From contig NC_087064.1 of NCBI RefSeq assembly GCF_963678635.1, positions 83,507,847-83,571,846 of the forward strand: DNA of 64,000 nt, written 5' to 3'. The translations under genes and the position numbers were made by a program. Position 1 is the stretch's first letter. The number at the start of each line of letters is the position of its first letter. The DNA comes from Symsagittifera roscoffensis (lineage: Eukaryota > Xenacoelomorpha > Acoela > Convolutidae). The notes beneath the pieces were generated by a model. It was not told where the DNA came from and made no database searches. It was given only the letters and a program-made list of their open reading frames with translations. This document shows positions 55,396 through 64,000 of this stretch, in pieces.

Positions 55396-55992
55396 CTAGC
55401 AGAATTCGGCGGCCTCCGGATATTCCTCCACAAGTGCCTTCAATCCAGATCCATCCTTCAGTGTTCGCTTTACCTCCAACTGAAGCCATGCCACATGCTT
55501 GTTGACTTCGTCGTCTCGTGAGTACTGCCGTACTTTGACGAAGTCATCAAAGATGAATTTTTTCTTGAAGAATTCAAGAAACACCTGAAGAGAGTACCGA
55601 TGAAACGGTGCGCCTTCACACTTCTCCATCCAGAACTGGAAACATTCACTCCTATAAGAAGTTGCTTTCTCAACTTGGTCTCTGAACCGCTCCCAGAATT
55701 CCACCGTCATCGTTTCCACCTTGTCCTTCCAGAGCCATGTCTCCGTTCTTTGCAGAAAGTGTTCTGCTCCTTCTTCGTCATGACACTCTTCCAACTGAAG
55801 GAAGAGATCCGTAGATGCCACAAACAGTTCGGGATGTGGCACATCCCAAGCCCTTCTGTATAAGACACTCTCGAGGTACGCCGGCAGCCGGTAGTAAGTC
55901 GTCTTTTTTACACAATTGTAAGACCGCCATAGGCGATTTGAAAATTCAGCTTGGTCGCTAAGACCAAAAGCAATTTTTGAACTGGTAGTCAT
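55396..55992 (-). CDS. Orphan ORF, 198 aa, intact
   Basis: A single uninterrupted frame with an ATG start (AAAATGACT context) and clearly coding composition, markedly richer in G+C than the DNA around it. The protein is helical, acidic and rich in aromatic residues: FSNRLWRSYNCV, YLESVLYRRAWDVPHPELF, QLEECHDEEGAEHFL, WERFRDQVEKA, FFKKKFIFDDF. No signal peptide, membrane segment or known motif. It may be an intronless host gene, a retrocopy, or a gene of an inserted element. A TATTTATAG box lies about 160 bp upstream on the same strand. EFSNRLW resembles EFSDRLW in the minus-strand Polinton-side gene at 58732-59367, which may be chance. Confidence 0.6.
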   Translation of the reverse strand: MTTSSKIAFGLSDQAEFSNRLWRSYNCVKKTTYYRLPAYLESVLYRRAWDVPHPELFVASTDLFLQLEECHDEEGAEHFLQRTETWLWKDKVETMTVEFWERFRDQVEKATSYRSECFQFWMEKCEGAPFHRYSLQVFLEFFKKKFIFDDFVKVRQYSRDDEVNKHVAWLQLEVKRTLKDGSGLKALVEEYPEAAEFC

Positions 55993-58731
55993 TTTCAGGA
56001 AACTAACTTTCTTTTATGAGTAGATTGAATCAATGAATTTTGTCCTGACTATTTTAGTTTTGGTTGAGTTTCAGTTTGGGAATGGAGAATGATTTGTTAG
56101 CTTATCATGTTGAGTAGCAAAATATCGTCTAGCAACGGTTTGAAAACTATAAATAGAGAGGTCAACTTTTGCATATTGATACTAGTTATCGCAATCACAA
56201 ACATATTAGACGAATGCAACTAAGAAGTTTATGTCTATGATTACTTGTTAACCCGTGAACTTGAACCTTATAATGAAAAATGTGAACATGGTAATAAAAA
56301 ATTTTATTCCACCCGTTAAACTATGACAGCATTAAAGTTACACCCTGCTAACAGATTAACGCCTACTTAAACAGAGCAGTAAAAGTTATACCTAACTCTT
56401 TTTATTACTAGAGCTTCAAACTAAAGATTATTCTGAAGCTACGTCGATATCTTTAATCTATGTGGCTGAATACAAAATTTCATGAAATGTTGCAATTCAA
56501 CGCTATGGAGTGAGATTTCAGATTGAAAAAAAATATGGTTTTTCGAACGCTGAAAATGATTTTTGAATGATTGTTTTTTTTTAACAAAGACATAAGGATT
56601 AAAATTATAACTAGTGCTACTGATTTTATAACCAATGCTGCTAAATTACTTTGTTGAAAAAGTACTAAATTTTGCCCATAACCAAGAAGGTTAGCAAAAA
56701 AAACTGCAGTTTGTATAAACAAAAACAATGAAACACTTGAACTTTTTCATTTGACAAGCTATATCAACACGTTAGTTCCAAAAAGATCACGACTTTTTGG
56801 AGTTACTTATGATTAAAAAAAGCTAGGAACAAAGAAAATATTTGAAAATTCATCTATATCATAAGATATAGGAGTCATCCAAATCAGTCTACTACATCCT
56901 CAGACTATTCCAACAAATATTAAATTTTGCACATACCAACTAAAAATTATTTTGAACTGAAATTTAACCTTGAAAAATTAGTCATTTTTCATCATAAGAT
57001 ATACGAGTCAATTATTGAATATAGATTATCACTTTATCTCCACAACCATGCTATGAGAACAAAAATTGTATCTCAACAATCATGCTATGAGAACAAAAAT
57101 TGTATCTCAACAACCAAGCTGTGAGAACAAAAACTATTGACAAAAAAAATTTAAAACTTCTTAATAGTCACAATAGAGTGTATGATTTATCCGGTTTCAG
57201 CAAAATCGTCATGATATCTCGAGAATTTTTGACTTTTGAGATTTAGTTATGAAGGCAAAAACTGGTGAAATCAATATTTCACATCAACAAGTTTAATATT
57301 TGTTATATGGCGTATAAGTCGTCCTGAACAAGCTACAACTTCTTGTTATCTGAAAAGTATTTTATTATTGGACTTGTTTATGAAGATAAAAGTTGTTTAG
57401 AATAAAAAATAACATTTAAAATTTCCTAATTGCTTTGATAGAGTGTATGATTGAGTTTCACATTCCAAAATGTAAGTCTCGAAGTACGGAATATTTTGAA
57501 AATTCAGTTTTAAACTGAGCATGTCACAACACATGATAGATCCTAAGTATCACAATTGACATGGGGACAGAATATCCTATAAAAATGTCAAAATTAGTAT
57601 CAAAAACAGTTGAAATGATGAATAAGTAAAGCAAAAACTGAAAAATGATAGTTTTTTAACTTTCCAGGCGCATTGTTATCAATGATGTCAATCACGGAGC
57701 GGTCGCACGGTCCATGTCATCATGAATTTTTCTCAATTGTCTTTCGATTTGAAAAAAAAAGTCCGAAAAAATACTTTTCTGTAAAGAGAAATGAGTTTGT
57801 TGTTTTAGGGGGGATTAAGGGGATTAGCGTTTTTCTCGAAGACTATAGAAAAAACAACTACTCCCACAATCTCATTAGTCGTGCCCCTCGATGCGCTTTC
57901 ATAATAACACCACTTGCTCATAATAAAAAATTGCGTCTTCTGGTTGAAAATCGCATTTTTTCGGAAAAATGAAAAAACGATGAGTCATCAATTAAAAAGT
58001 TTGATTTTTATTATTTTTCTCAAATATTTAGCATGATGATGAATACTTGTATTTTTTTCAATATGATCATTTTTGAAGACAACAGTATCAATGATCAAAT
58101 GGTAACTCCAATTTGTAGAAAAAGAAAAAAATTTTTGCTTTTTTTTCTTTTTTGTAATTAAAAAATCAAATTTTTAACTAAAAAACATTAAACAAATAAT
58201 TATTTTTATCAAAAGTTGGTTTTAAACATCTTTTATACTATTTTTTATTATGTTTAATTTGTATGATAACTATTTGAATAAACATATGACAACATAAGTT
58301 TTAATCCAAAATTATTTTTTTACAGTTTTTTTTTGACGTTAATTATCTTTTTTCAAAAAACGAAATTGATTTTTTTAATCTTGTTTTCTAAAAATTAGCA
58401 TATAATGGATGCTTTTAAGTTTTTTCTCAAGATCACTAATGTAAATAAGAACTTCAATGTTAATATGTTAAATCCTATTTGTGGAAAAAATGAAAATTTT
58501 ACGGATTTTTTTTTGTTTTTAATTGAAAAAAAATAATCAATTTATTAAAAATAAATGATTTTTTTAACTTCAATTTTTAAAGGCTTTTGAAAAAAACTTT
58601 TAATCAGAACCCAATCGTGTGATAATTATTGAACAAATACAAGATACAAACTCAAACTCAATTTTAAAGTTAAATTATTATAAACAATAAATACAAACAA
58701 AAATCAATAAAACTCAACCTCAGTTTCAAAG
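55993..58731. other. No gene; very A+T-rich with diverged repeats
   Basis: Holds 34-bp repeats at 57047, further diverged duplications (AATAGAGTGTATGATT at about 57173 and 57432; ATCATAAGATATA at 56858 and 56992) and homopolymer-rich DNA up to the Polinton genes. The left terminal repeat of the Polinton may be here, but I could not pair it with anything inside the window. A TATAAATAGAG box at 56148 faces right, with no ORF after it. Confidence 0.45.
57047..57142 (+). repeat. 34-bp tandem repeat, about three copies
   Basis: CATGCTATGAGAACAAAAAT begins at 57047 and 57081, with a variant (CAAGCTGTGAGAAC) at 57115. Confidence 0.9.
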
Positions 58732-59367
58732 TTATATAAGGTCCAAATACTCCTGCGCTTTCTCTAGTGTTGTTAACTTCTTTTTTTCTTTGGCGCTAGA
58801 CAGAGAGAAGGGGTTAAGTTTTCCATGTGGTTGCTCACAGTAGCCACAGGGGTACGCTTTGGAGTTGAGCAACCCGGTTCGTCAAGCCATGGTGACACTA
58901 CAGGGGAAGGATCAGCTTTCGGGGTAACTACTGATGTTGATTCAATCTGTTCCATTCCCCATAAACGATCAGAAAATTCAATTTCTTCAAAGTATTCTAA
59001 CTGGTTTTCACACATCGAAGTAACATCACAATCGTATTTATACAAAAAATTTTTTTACTGGTTTTGATAAAGTTGAAATATCAACCTGAAGAGCAAGAGG
59101 CTCGTCAGGATCCGTATGTTTACCAGAATTTGTAAGGTAACTCAAATACTTTATATTCAGTTCTTCGTCTTTCTTTGAATTTTTTAAGGAAAGTTTACTG
59201 AATAAATGTAAAAAGTTTTTGGGAATCATAACGTGATGAGTACAAGTCCACTCATCAGAATTGAAACTTTTTTCTTCGTTAATTATTGCTACAAAATTAC
59301 CGTGAAAGGTTTCATAAAAAATGGTTCTTTCGTGATTGGAATATCCGGCAATAATATAACAAGGCAT
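58732..59367 (-). CDS. Divergent Polinton gene, unrecognised, with two homopolymer frameshifts
   Basis: Starts at ATG 59367 (MPCYIIAGYSNHERTIF) and is open to 59038. There the frame stops in a run of six A and seven T, while the next frame continues with YKYDCDVTSMCENQ and EEIEFSDRLWGMEQ. A second change in the T7 run at 58781-58787 replaces the stop after PKKKRS by a tail of some 15 residues ending at TAA 58734-58732. I read this as one gene of about 210 codons. The first half looks globular, the second half Pro/Ser-rich with a basic PKKK nuclear-signal-like cluster. Function unknown. It faces away from the main gene series and may be an early or regulatory gene. Confidence 0.5.
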
Positions 59368-59850
59368 TTTTGAAGAAAAATTGGAAGAAAAGGACAAACG
59401 TAACGCGGAGAGAAATGAAACTGAAATGAATTGTGAAAACGCCTCAAGAGATTAAAATAGGGATTGGTTCTTCTAAAATTAGAAATTTCAAGACCTCCTA
59501 TGTAGTTTTTGATCAGTTTAATAAGGAAGGGCGTGTAAAATATTTATGTTACCTTGCGTGGTATTCTATGTTTATCTAAATTGCATTCAAACAAATAGCT
59601 TGTATCAAAAATAACGTTTAAGCATTGTGACCTTTAACACCCATTAAAATTCTTTTCAGTTGTACATGCACAAAATACTTATCCATTTGAACTAAATTGC
59701 AATCCAATATCTTTGCGATATACAGTACATGTGTATATAAATTAAAATAGATACAACGCTTTCTTTTGCAGACATATACAATCAATCGAAACCATTCATT
59801 TCTTTCAATTCAGTTTTGAATCAAGTTACTTTGAAAATTTACTCGTTACA
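59368..59850. promoter_or_regulatory. Bidirectional promoter region of the Polinton
   Basis: Between divergent ATGs at 59367 and 59851. TATATAA at 59734-59740 lies about 110 bp before the plus-strand ATG. No second TATA box for the minus-strand gene stands out. Inferred from arrangement only. Confidence 0.4.
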
Positions 59851-60222
59851 ATGAATAAAACCAAAACAAGCACCACAGCAAATGCAGATAAAGATTTTGG
59901 CGATTGCTATTTTGATATTTCGGAAAACAGTAAAAGATTAGTGCGTGCTACATTGAAAACATATGACCAAACTGGAACTTATGTATTCCTGAAAGTTTTC
60001 AAAAAAGCAACTGAAGGCGCTGAATTTGAATGTGTACAAAGAATTTCCTTAAGCAGCGAAGAATTTTCAAAATTACTAAAGTCGGGAAAGTCAATCCGAG
60101 CGCAAACAAGTGAAATGTCTGATACTGTTGAAAACAAAGACAAACCACAGTCTAACTGTAAACGAGCCAGGAAATCTCAACTTTCCTCAAACACAAACGA
60201 TTTCAAGCACGACTCGAATTAA
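59851..60222 (+). CDS. Small protein with a PC4-like single-stranded-DNA-binding domain
   Basis: 123 aa, ATG start. After an N-terminal Lys/Thr/Asp-rich segment, residues about 25-80 read FDISENSKRLVRATLKTYDQ.. VFLKVFKKATEG.. RISLSSEEFSKLLKSG. The pattern of basic beta strands, then isoleucine-Ser-Leu and a helix with E..F..LL matches the PC4/p15 transcription coactivator fold, which binds single-stranded DNA. The C-terminus is basic (KRARKSQLSS). In a virus-like element this could assist replication or transcription. The PC4 call is by eye and needs a profile search. Confidence 0.5.
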   Translation: MNKTKTSTTANADKDFGDCYFDISENSKRLVRATLKTYDQTGTYVFLKVFKKATEGAEFECVQRISLSSEEFSKLLKSGKSIRAQTSEMSDTVENKDKPQSNCKRARKSQLSSNTNDFKHDSN

Positions 60223-60236
60223 TTTTCCTTTACAAA

Positions 60237-61007
60237 ATGGCAGAAGCTATGTTCGAAGTTGTGTTACCTGAAAATTTCAACCAAATTTCAAATTTGTTAT
60301 CACTGAAAAAATTCCTAATTTATCTACTTTTAAAAATTATGCTTTTGGAAGCCACTTCAAATCTGAATATTGCCCTTTTTCAGTCGAGAATGAAAAAAAA
60401 ATTCTTTACCATATATTGGTTCAAGTAGATTCAGAGAAACAATTAAACCAATTTTTTCCTTCCCAAAAATGTTTCAGTGTTCCTTGTATTTTCACTTGCT
60501 TCAAATACTTAGTTTCTCCTGCTAAAGATGTCAAAGGAAACGGTGAGTTATTTGACAAGCTTAAACTAGCTCTCACTTATTCAGCACAACCTGTTGCAGC
60601 CAATCTCGATTTGTTAGATTTCACTGCAATCAAAAAACGTTTACCCAATTTATTGCTTTCTGCAACATCATCTAACAAACAAACTTCACCAAATCAAAAC
60701 GTTTGCAAGAAATCTCCGGGGACAGAAACGAATTGATAATACAGTTACGCCTGCTGCATCGTCGACGTCAAGCAAATCCGTAAGAATTTCGACTTCAGTT
60801 TCAAAGAAACATACAGAAAGCAGACATGTTCAAACAGATGAGATGAATACAGAAACTTTGAAAAGATTTGAAAGTTTAATTAATGGACCCCATTCTGCCG
60901 CTTTTTGTAAAATAATGGATATTTTGACAAGTGGATATGGAAAACTTGATGTAGATACTGATGTGGTATTTGTTAAATTTACTGTTGAAGAAAAAGTTAA
61001 GTTTTAA
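60237..61007 (+). CDS. Uncharacterised Polinton protein, with two frameshifts
   Basis: Begins ATG 60237 (MAEAMFEVVLPENFNQIS). The frame changes in the A6 run at about 60305-60311 and again near 60720-60735. Each time the adjoining frame continues as plausible protein (CPFSVENEKKILYHILVQVD; later SKKHTESRHVQTDEM and ILTSGYGKLDVDTDVVFVKF) to TAA at 61005. About 255 codons in total. The middle is globular, followed by a Ser/Thr/Asn-rich linker and a C-terminal segment. Not recognised; its place after the PC4-like gene suggests an element-specific function. Confidence 0.5.
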
Positions 61008-61053
61008 TTGATACTTTTCATAATTTTTTTTTATTATATTGAGTTCAGTAAAC

Positions 61054-61461
61054 ATGATTTCAACTTTCGATTTAAAACTCATTCATGAAATTTTTATAGA
61101 CTTAAAATCACAATATTTAGACAAATCAGTCAGATTTCAGTATTTTTTAGCCACTTGTTTGTATTTGGATGCTGATATTAATTTGGATTTTGTTTTGAAA
61201 AACAGACCATATGGTGGTTTAATTGGAATAGACAATTCGTCGCTCGACAAACACTTGAAACATTTCAAATTTCTTAGAATTCATGCTATTTTGCATGACG
61301 CAGCAGGATATTTGCAAGAAAAAAATCATACCGGTCCTGGGTACGCATATGTTTTGCCTTGTTTAATAAAAAACTGTTACCTGGGTCACGTGACAGGTAT
61401 TGCGTTTTGCTTATTTCTTAAAACATTCAAACGAAAGTTATTTCGTTTGTTGGAATGTTGA
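61054..61461 (+). CDS. Uncharacterised Polinton protein, 135 aa
   Basis: The first ATG in the frame is at 61054 (MISTFDLKLIHEIF). Contains LRIHAILHDAAGYLQEKNH, TGPGYAYVLPC and a Cys-rich end. It stops at TGA 61459-61461, and the same frame reopens at once into the next gene (GTG 61462, ATG 61471). So it may be a separate protein or the N-terminal part of a longer one with an in-frame TGA. Function not recognised. Confidence 0.5.
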   Translation: MISTFDLKLIHEIFIDLKSQYLDKSVRFQYFLATCLYLDADINLDFVLKNRPYGGLIGIDNSSLDKHLKHFKFLRIHAILHDAAGYLQEKNHTGPGYAYVLPCLIKNCYLGHVTGIAFCLFLKTFKRKLFRLLEC

Positions 61462-61470
61462 GTGAAAGTC

Positions 61471-62121
61471 ATGTTAACCGAAAGAAAGAAAACTAAAAAA
61501 TTGTTTTTCAACCATCTCAATATTTTAGATATTGAAGGATTTAAATGTGGCAAGAAACCTTTGATCATAAAGGAACATTCCGTTTGCTCTGCTTATACAA
61601 TTGATACAATTCATTTTCTACCACCAGTTCAATTTAACAATTTATCAAAAGAAGAGAAAAAAGCGTACAATTGGGTATCTAAATTTCTACACGGACCTCG
61701 TTGGGACGAAGGTGAATACCCTTACTCTTGCTTGGATCAAATTTTTGACAGCATTTGTTTGAGGAACCCAGATTCCCATTTTTTTGCTAAAGGTACACAA
61801 AAATCTGTTTTATTAGCTGAATACTTGAAATTACCCGTGACAAATTTGGAAGATATTGGCTGCCCAAAGATTGAACAGTTATTGGGTCAAGAAAAACATA
61901 TTTGCAAACGACATTCTCATTTACTTCCCTCGCATCAATTATTAAAGCATTGTACCGTAGAAAATCCAAAGTTTTTTTTCGATTGGTTACAAAATGAACT
62001 GTCCAATGATGCAAACAACTTTGCAAACATGCAAACAACTCTGCAAACATCTCCAAATTTGGTGGTTTACGCTTCAATGACTAATCAGAGTCCTGAAAAA
62101 CAGTTTAACACCAAGAATTAA
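61471..62121 (+). CDS. Polinton protein with a possible DEDD-type exonuclease fold
   Basis: 216 aa from ATG 61471. NILDIEGFKCGKKPLIIKE resembles the first motif (DxE) of DEDD 3'-5' exonucleases followed by beta strands. WVSKFLHGPRWDEG and SHFFAKGTQKSVLLAEYL follow, then Cys/His positions in CPKIEQLL and ICKRHSHLLPSHQLL, where a final D or H could sit. This layout matches an uncharacterised protein type often found with Polintons, so exonuclease activity is inference. It lies in the same frame as the preceding ORF. Confidence 0.45.
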   Translation: MLTERKKTKKLFFNHLNILDIEGFKCGKKPLIIKEHSVCSAYTIDTIHFLPPVQFNNLSKEEKKAYNWVSKFLHGPRWDEGEYPYSCLDQIFDSICLRNPDSHFFAKGTQKSVLLAEYLKLPVTNLEDIGCPKIEQLLGQEKHICKRHSHLLPSHQLLKHCTVENPKFFFDWLQNELSNDANNFANMQTTLQTSPNLVVYASMTNQSPEKQFNTKN

Positions 62122-62594
62122 AGTTACTCTTACGCGGACAGGCATATTAGATTGTCGAGGAAAACCTCTCCTGCAAAAACTCGAACAAATTACACTGAAC
62201 GATATCGAAATCGATAATTTACGGAAATTTTTTACAGTTCTTGACTACTTTTACCTGTACAACGTCCAGACTGCAGGAGTTTTGCCAGTCAATTCCGTTG
62301 TTCAATCTCAACCTGGAAGGGCTGCAACCTCAGCTGGGAGAGAGAAGACAAATCCATTTGCATGACTATAAGCTTCCAGCTGAACTGAAAGAATTAGTCA
62401 AAACTGATAACGTTGAGGAAATACATTTAGTTCAAGCCACTATCAGAGTTGCTGCTCATTTTGTTGTAAAGTTCAAATCTAATTGTAACCATGACAAATT
62501 CACAAAATATTTTTCATCATTGAACGAGGAGTTGATTTGCCTGTTGAACCGAAATGACGAATCACATATATATGCCAAGTTTTGTGAATCATAA
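62082..62594 (+). CDS. Uncharacterised small Polinton protein, frameshifted
   Basis: One frame is open from 62082 to TGA near 62364 (VTLTRTGILDCRGKPLLQKL, EIDNLRKFFTVLDYFYLYNV), and another continues from about 62330 to 62594 (IHLHDYKLPAELKELVKTDN, EEIHLVQATIRVAAHFVVKF). They overlap and probably form one protein. The second half resembles the next gene: LPAELKELVKTDNVEEI against LPKELLDEISTGNVEKI. The start codon is uncertain and may overlap the end of the upstream gene. Confidence 0.4.
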
Positions 62595-62655
62595 TAAATA
62601 TAATTATTGATTGTTTTCATTTTCTTTTGATCTTGTGTGATTACTAGTTGCTAAC

Positions 62656-62950
62656 ATGTTGTGTTTGAAAATTCAAAATTTCAAAAAAATCATTTCGCCA
62701 AAACAAAACACACAAAATGTGAGTTTAACAGGTGAGAATTTACCAAAAGAGTTATTAGACGAAATCAGTACCGGAAACGTAGAAAAAATTGTTCGGCTAC
62801 TTCTGACAGAAAAAAAATAGCACGATATATAATAAAATACAAACCAAACGGCAATAGATCAGAGGGAAAAAAAGGCGATTGGTATGCAGTTGTAACTATC
62901 AACCTTGATACAAATAAGCAAAAAAAGTCTTCCAGTAAACATGGAAATTG
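62656..62950 (+). CDS. Small Polinton protein related to the previous one, shifted in an A8 run
   Basis: ATG 62656 opens MLCLKIQNFKKIISPKQN.. and ENLPKELLDEISTGNVEKI. A stop follows an A8 run at 62810-62817, where the next frame continues with RYIIKYKPNGNRSEGKKG and DWYAVVTINLDTN, ending at TGA 62948-62950. That stop overlaps the ATG of the next gene at 62941. About 97 codons. Unrecognised. Confidence 0.45.
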
Positions 62951-63234
62951 AAGAAACCACCACTGTCAAGAACAATGATTGCGACTTTGTAGACATTGGT
63001 GGTGCCGAACAGTTTTTATCTCACGAAAACAGATCTTGGAAATTTTGTAATTCTGTTTCTCTTCCGTCTGCAGAAGTTGTCTTTTTCACACAAGTCTGTT
63101 TCATTTTCATTTTGCTCTCTTTATCTATTTCAAAAATGTCTTTTTACAATCTTAGTTGTGACGAGACTGCCATTTGGCTTTCAATACTATCCAGTACAGT
63201 TGGTTACATGTTACCCAATCCCAAGTTAAAATAA
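62941..63234 (+). CDS. Small single-pass membrane protein of the Polinton
   Basis: 97 aa from ATG 62941 (MEIEETTTVKNNDCDF). Residues about 20-45 read FLSHENRSWKFCNSVSLP, followed by EVVFFTQVCFIFILLSLSIS, a clear transmembrane helix, then a short tail ending GYMLPNPKLK. The tail also has hydrophobic residues (AIWLSILSSTVGYML) that could form a second helix. A protein of this shape, LPNP-K ending included, commonly stands just before the ATPase in Polintons. It may be a virion or membrane component, but that is inferred. Its stop TAA overlaps the next ATG by one base. Confidence 0.65.
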   Translation: MEIEETTTVKNNDCDFVDIGGAEQFLSHENRSWKFCNSVSLPSAEVVFFTQVCFIFILLSLSISKMSFYNLSCDETAIWLSILSSTVGYMLPNPKLK

Positions 63235-63926
63235 TGAATAAGATCATTTCTTCAAAAGATCGTCTGTTTATGTCCGTTTCAGGTCCCTCGGGATCTGGCA
63301 AAACTGATTTAATTTTTCAAATGCTTCTCAAAGGTAGATTCTATCCATCGTATAACAATATATTTTATTTTTATCTTCACGATCAACCCAAATACCGTTC
63401 CTTTGCTTCTTACAACAAATTTGATATTGAATTTATAAAATTATCCAGCTTTGAAATTGTTAATAACTTACGGGATTGTATGATTGTCTTTGATGATACC
63501 TGTGAAGAAATTTTTAATGAAAAAGAGTTTGTTAAATTAGCAACAGCAGGCCGACATAAAAATGTTCATGTTATTTATGTCAAGCACAATTTATTTCAGC
63601 AAAGTAAGCAATCACGTACAATAGATTTGAATACAACTCACTTAATTTTGTTCAAATCACCTCGAGACATTCAACAAATTGATTATATAGGCAGACAGTT
63701 GAATAATGCAAAATTCCTCCGTCATGCGTATCAGTTGGCAACGAAAGAAGATTTCGGTCATCTGTCGATAGACTTGGATCCCAAAACTTCAGAATGTCTT
63801 CGTTATTCGTCAAACATAGTTCCACCATCACCAACCAGTTTCTATTTACCATCCTCAAAAGCAGTTATCACATCTCTTGAAAATGAAAGAAAAAAAATTA
63901 TGTATATTGAAGCAAATGCTCAATAG
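63234..63926 (+). CDS. Polinton packaging ATPase (A32/FtsK-HerA type)
   Basis: 230 aa from ATG 63234, overlapping the preceding TAA as TAATG. Walker A GPSGSGKT at residues 17-24; Walker B with hydrophobic strand CMIVFDD at 82-88; VIYVKHNLF at about 113-121 places the sensor Asn, as in viral genome-packaging ATPases. Such ATPases pump DNA into capsids in related double-stranded DNA viruses and are a hallmark gene of Polintons. Length is close to normal (220-250 aa) and no lesion is seen. The next gene begins inside its 3' end. Confidence 0.9.
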   Translation: MNKIISSKDRLFMSVSGPSGSGKTDLIFQMLLKGRFYPSYNNIFYFYLHDQPKYRSFASYNKFDIEFIKLSSFEIVNNLRDCMIVFDDTCEEIFNEKEFVKLATAGRHKNVHVIYVKHNLFQQSKQSRTIDLNTTHLILFKSPRDIQQIDYIGRQLNNAKFLRHAYQLATKEDFGHLSIDLDPKTSECLRYSSNIVPPSPTSFYLPSSKAVITSLENERKKIMYIEANAQ

Positions 63927-64000
63927 TCGCCATTGTAGATCAATTTTGACAGGAGCTGATTCAAATTTTATTAGATTTCTTTGCGATTGTTTTGTGAATG
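63916..64000 (+). CDS. Start of the next Polinton gene, cut by the window end
   Basis: ATG at 63916-63918 lies in the +1 frame of the ATPase end (11-bp overlap) and is open for 28 codons to the window edge (SILTGADSNFIRFLCDCFVN). The text fits the N-terminus of a protein that follows the ATPase in several Polintons, but too little is visible to name it. Confidence 0.5.
   Translation, partial: MLNSRHCRSILTGADSNFIRFLCDCFVN

Larger units (their letters stand above)
58732..64000. mobile_element. Polinton/Maverick (adintovirus-like) element, partial
   Basis: A divergent gene on the minus strand, a 480-bp intergenic region and at least eight closely spaced plus-strand genes, including a packaging ATPase of the A32/FtsK type and a small membrane protein directly before it. 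That pair and compact spacing are characteristic of Polintons. DNA polymerase B, integrase, cysteine protease and capsid genes are not in the window and should lie to the right; no terminal inverted repeat can be shown. Several genes are interrupted by single-base shifts in homopolymers. Confidence 0.8.

Noticed and set aside
56148-56158. TATAAATAGAG box on the plus strand
   Set aside because: A good TATA word, but no ORF or exon follows it within 1.5 kb; its complement might serve the minus-strand ORF instead.
57673-57972. 99-codon plus-strand frame left of the Polinton genes
   Set aside because: Lys/Phe-rich with no motif; does not read like the neighbouring Polinton proteins.

Overview
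This is metazoan nuclear DNA, almost certainly from an invertebrate. The evidence is three ordinary animal genes with spliceosomal introns or splice sites, A+T-rich spacers, and a large, varied transposon load. No bacterial operon, rRNA or convincing tRNA is present. I cannot narrow the organism further from sequence alone.

Layout. 0.8-2.9 kb: a WDR1/AIP1 (actin-interacting protein 1) gene on the minus strand with two coding exons. 4.0-8.2 kb: a decayed Ty3/gypsy retrotransposon with a 3' LTR, interrupted by a 432-bp hAT-like MITE. 9.06-9.79 kb: a Tc1/mariner-type non-autonomous element with long inverted repeats. 13.6-14.5 kb: NUBP2 (cytosolic Fe-S cluster assembly ATPase), single coding exon, minus strand. 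16.6-20.4 kb: a full-length LINE with an intact ORF of about 1,234 codons and a 15-bp target-site duplication. 21.3-26.5 kb: a peflin-like penta-EF-hand gene in three exons, whose 4.2-kb first intron holds satellite-like repeats. 27.4-37.8 kb: three degraded LINE copies (a poly(A)-tailed fragment, a CR1/L2-like element and a second element of the first type) plus one more MITE. 39.8-40.0 kb: an ATGT microsatellite.

40.46-52.24 kb: three directly repeated, closely similar copies of a long polyprotein-like coding unit that I cannot assign to any named family. It has SGNH-hydrolase-like signatures, is visibly richer in G+C than its surroundings, and is damaged by stops, frameshifts and clean internal deletions. 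Copies A and B share two lesions, so the cluster probably grew by duplication of an already broken unit. This is the best candidate for something undescribed.

53.5-56.0 kb: an acidic pseudogene and an intact orphan ORF of 198 aa. 58.7 kb to the window end: one arm of a Polinton/Maverick (adintovirus-like) element. It has a divergent minus-strand gene, then a tightly packed plus-strand series: a PC4-like small protein, an uncharacterised protein, a possible DEDD-type exonuclease, two apparently related small proteins, a one-helix membrane protein, the A32/FtsK-type packaging ATPase, and the start of the next gene. Several of these genes carry single-base shifts in homopolymer runs, which could be decay or assembly error. 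DNA polymerase B, integrase, protease and capsid genes are not visible and would be expected to the right of the window.

The three host genes do not form a functional cluster. They act separately in actin-filament disassembly, Fe-S protein maturation and Ca2+ signalling at ER exit sites. Everything else is repeats, mobile elements or their debris.
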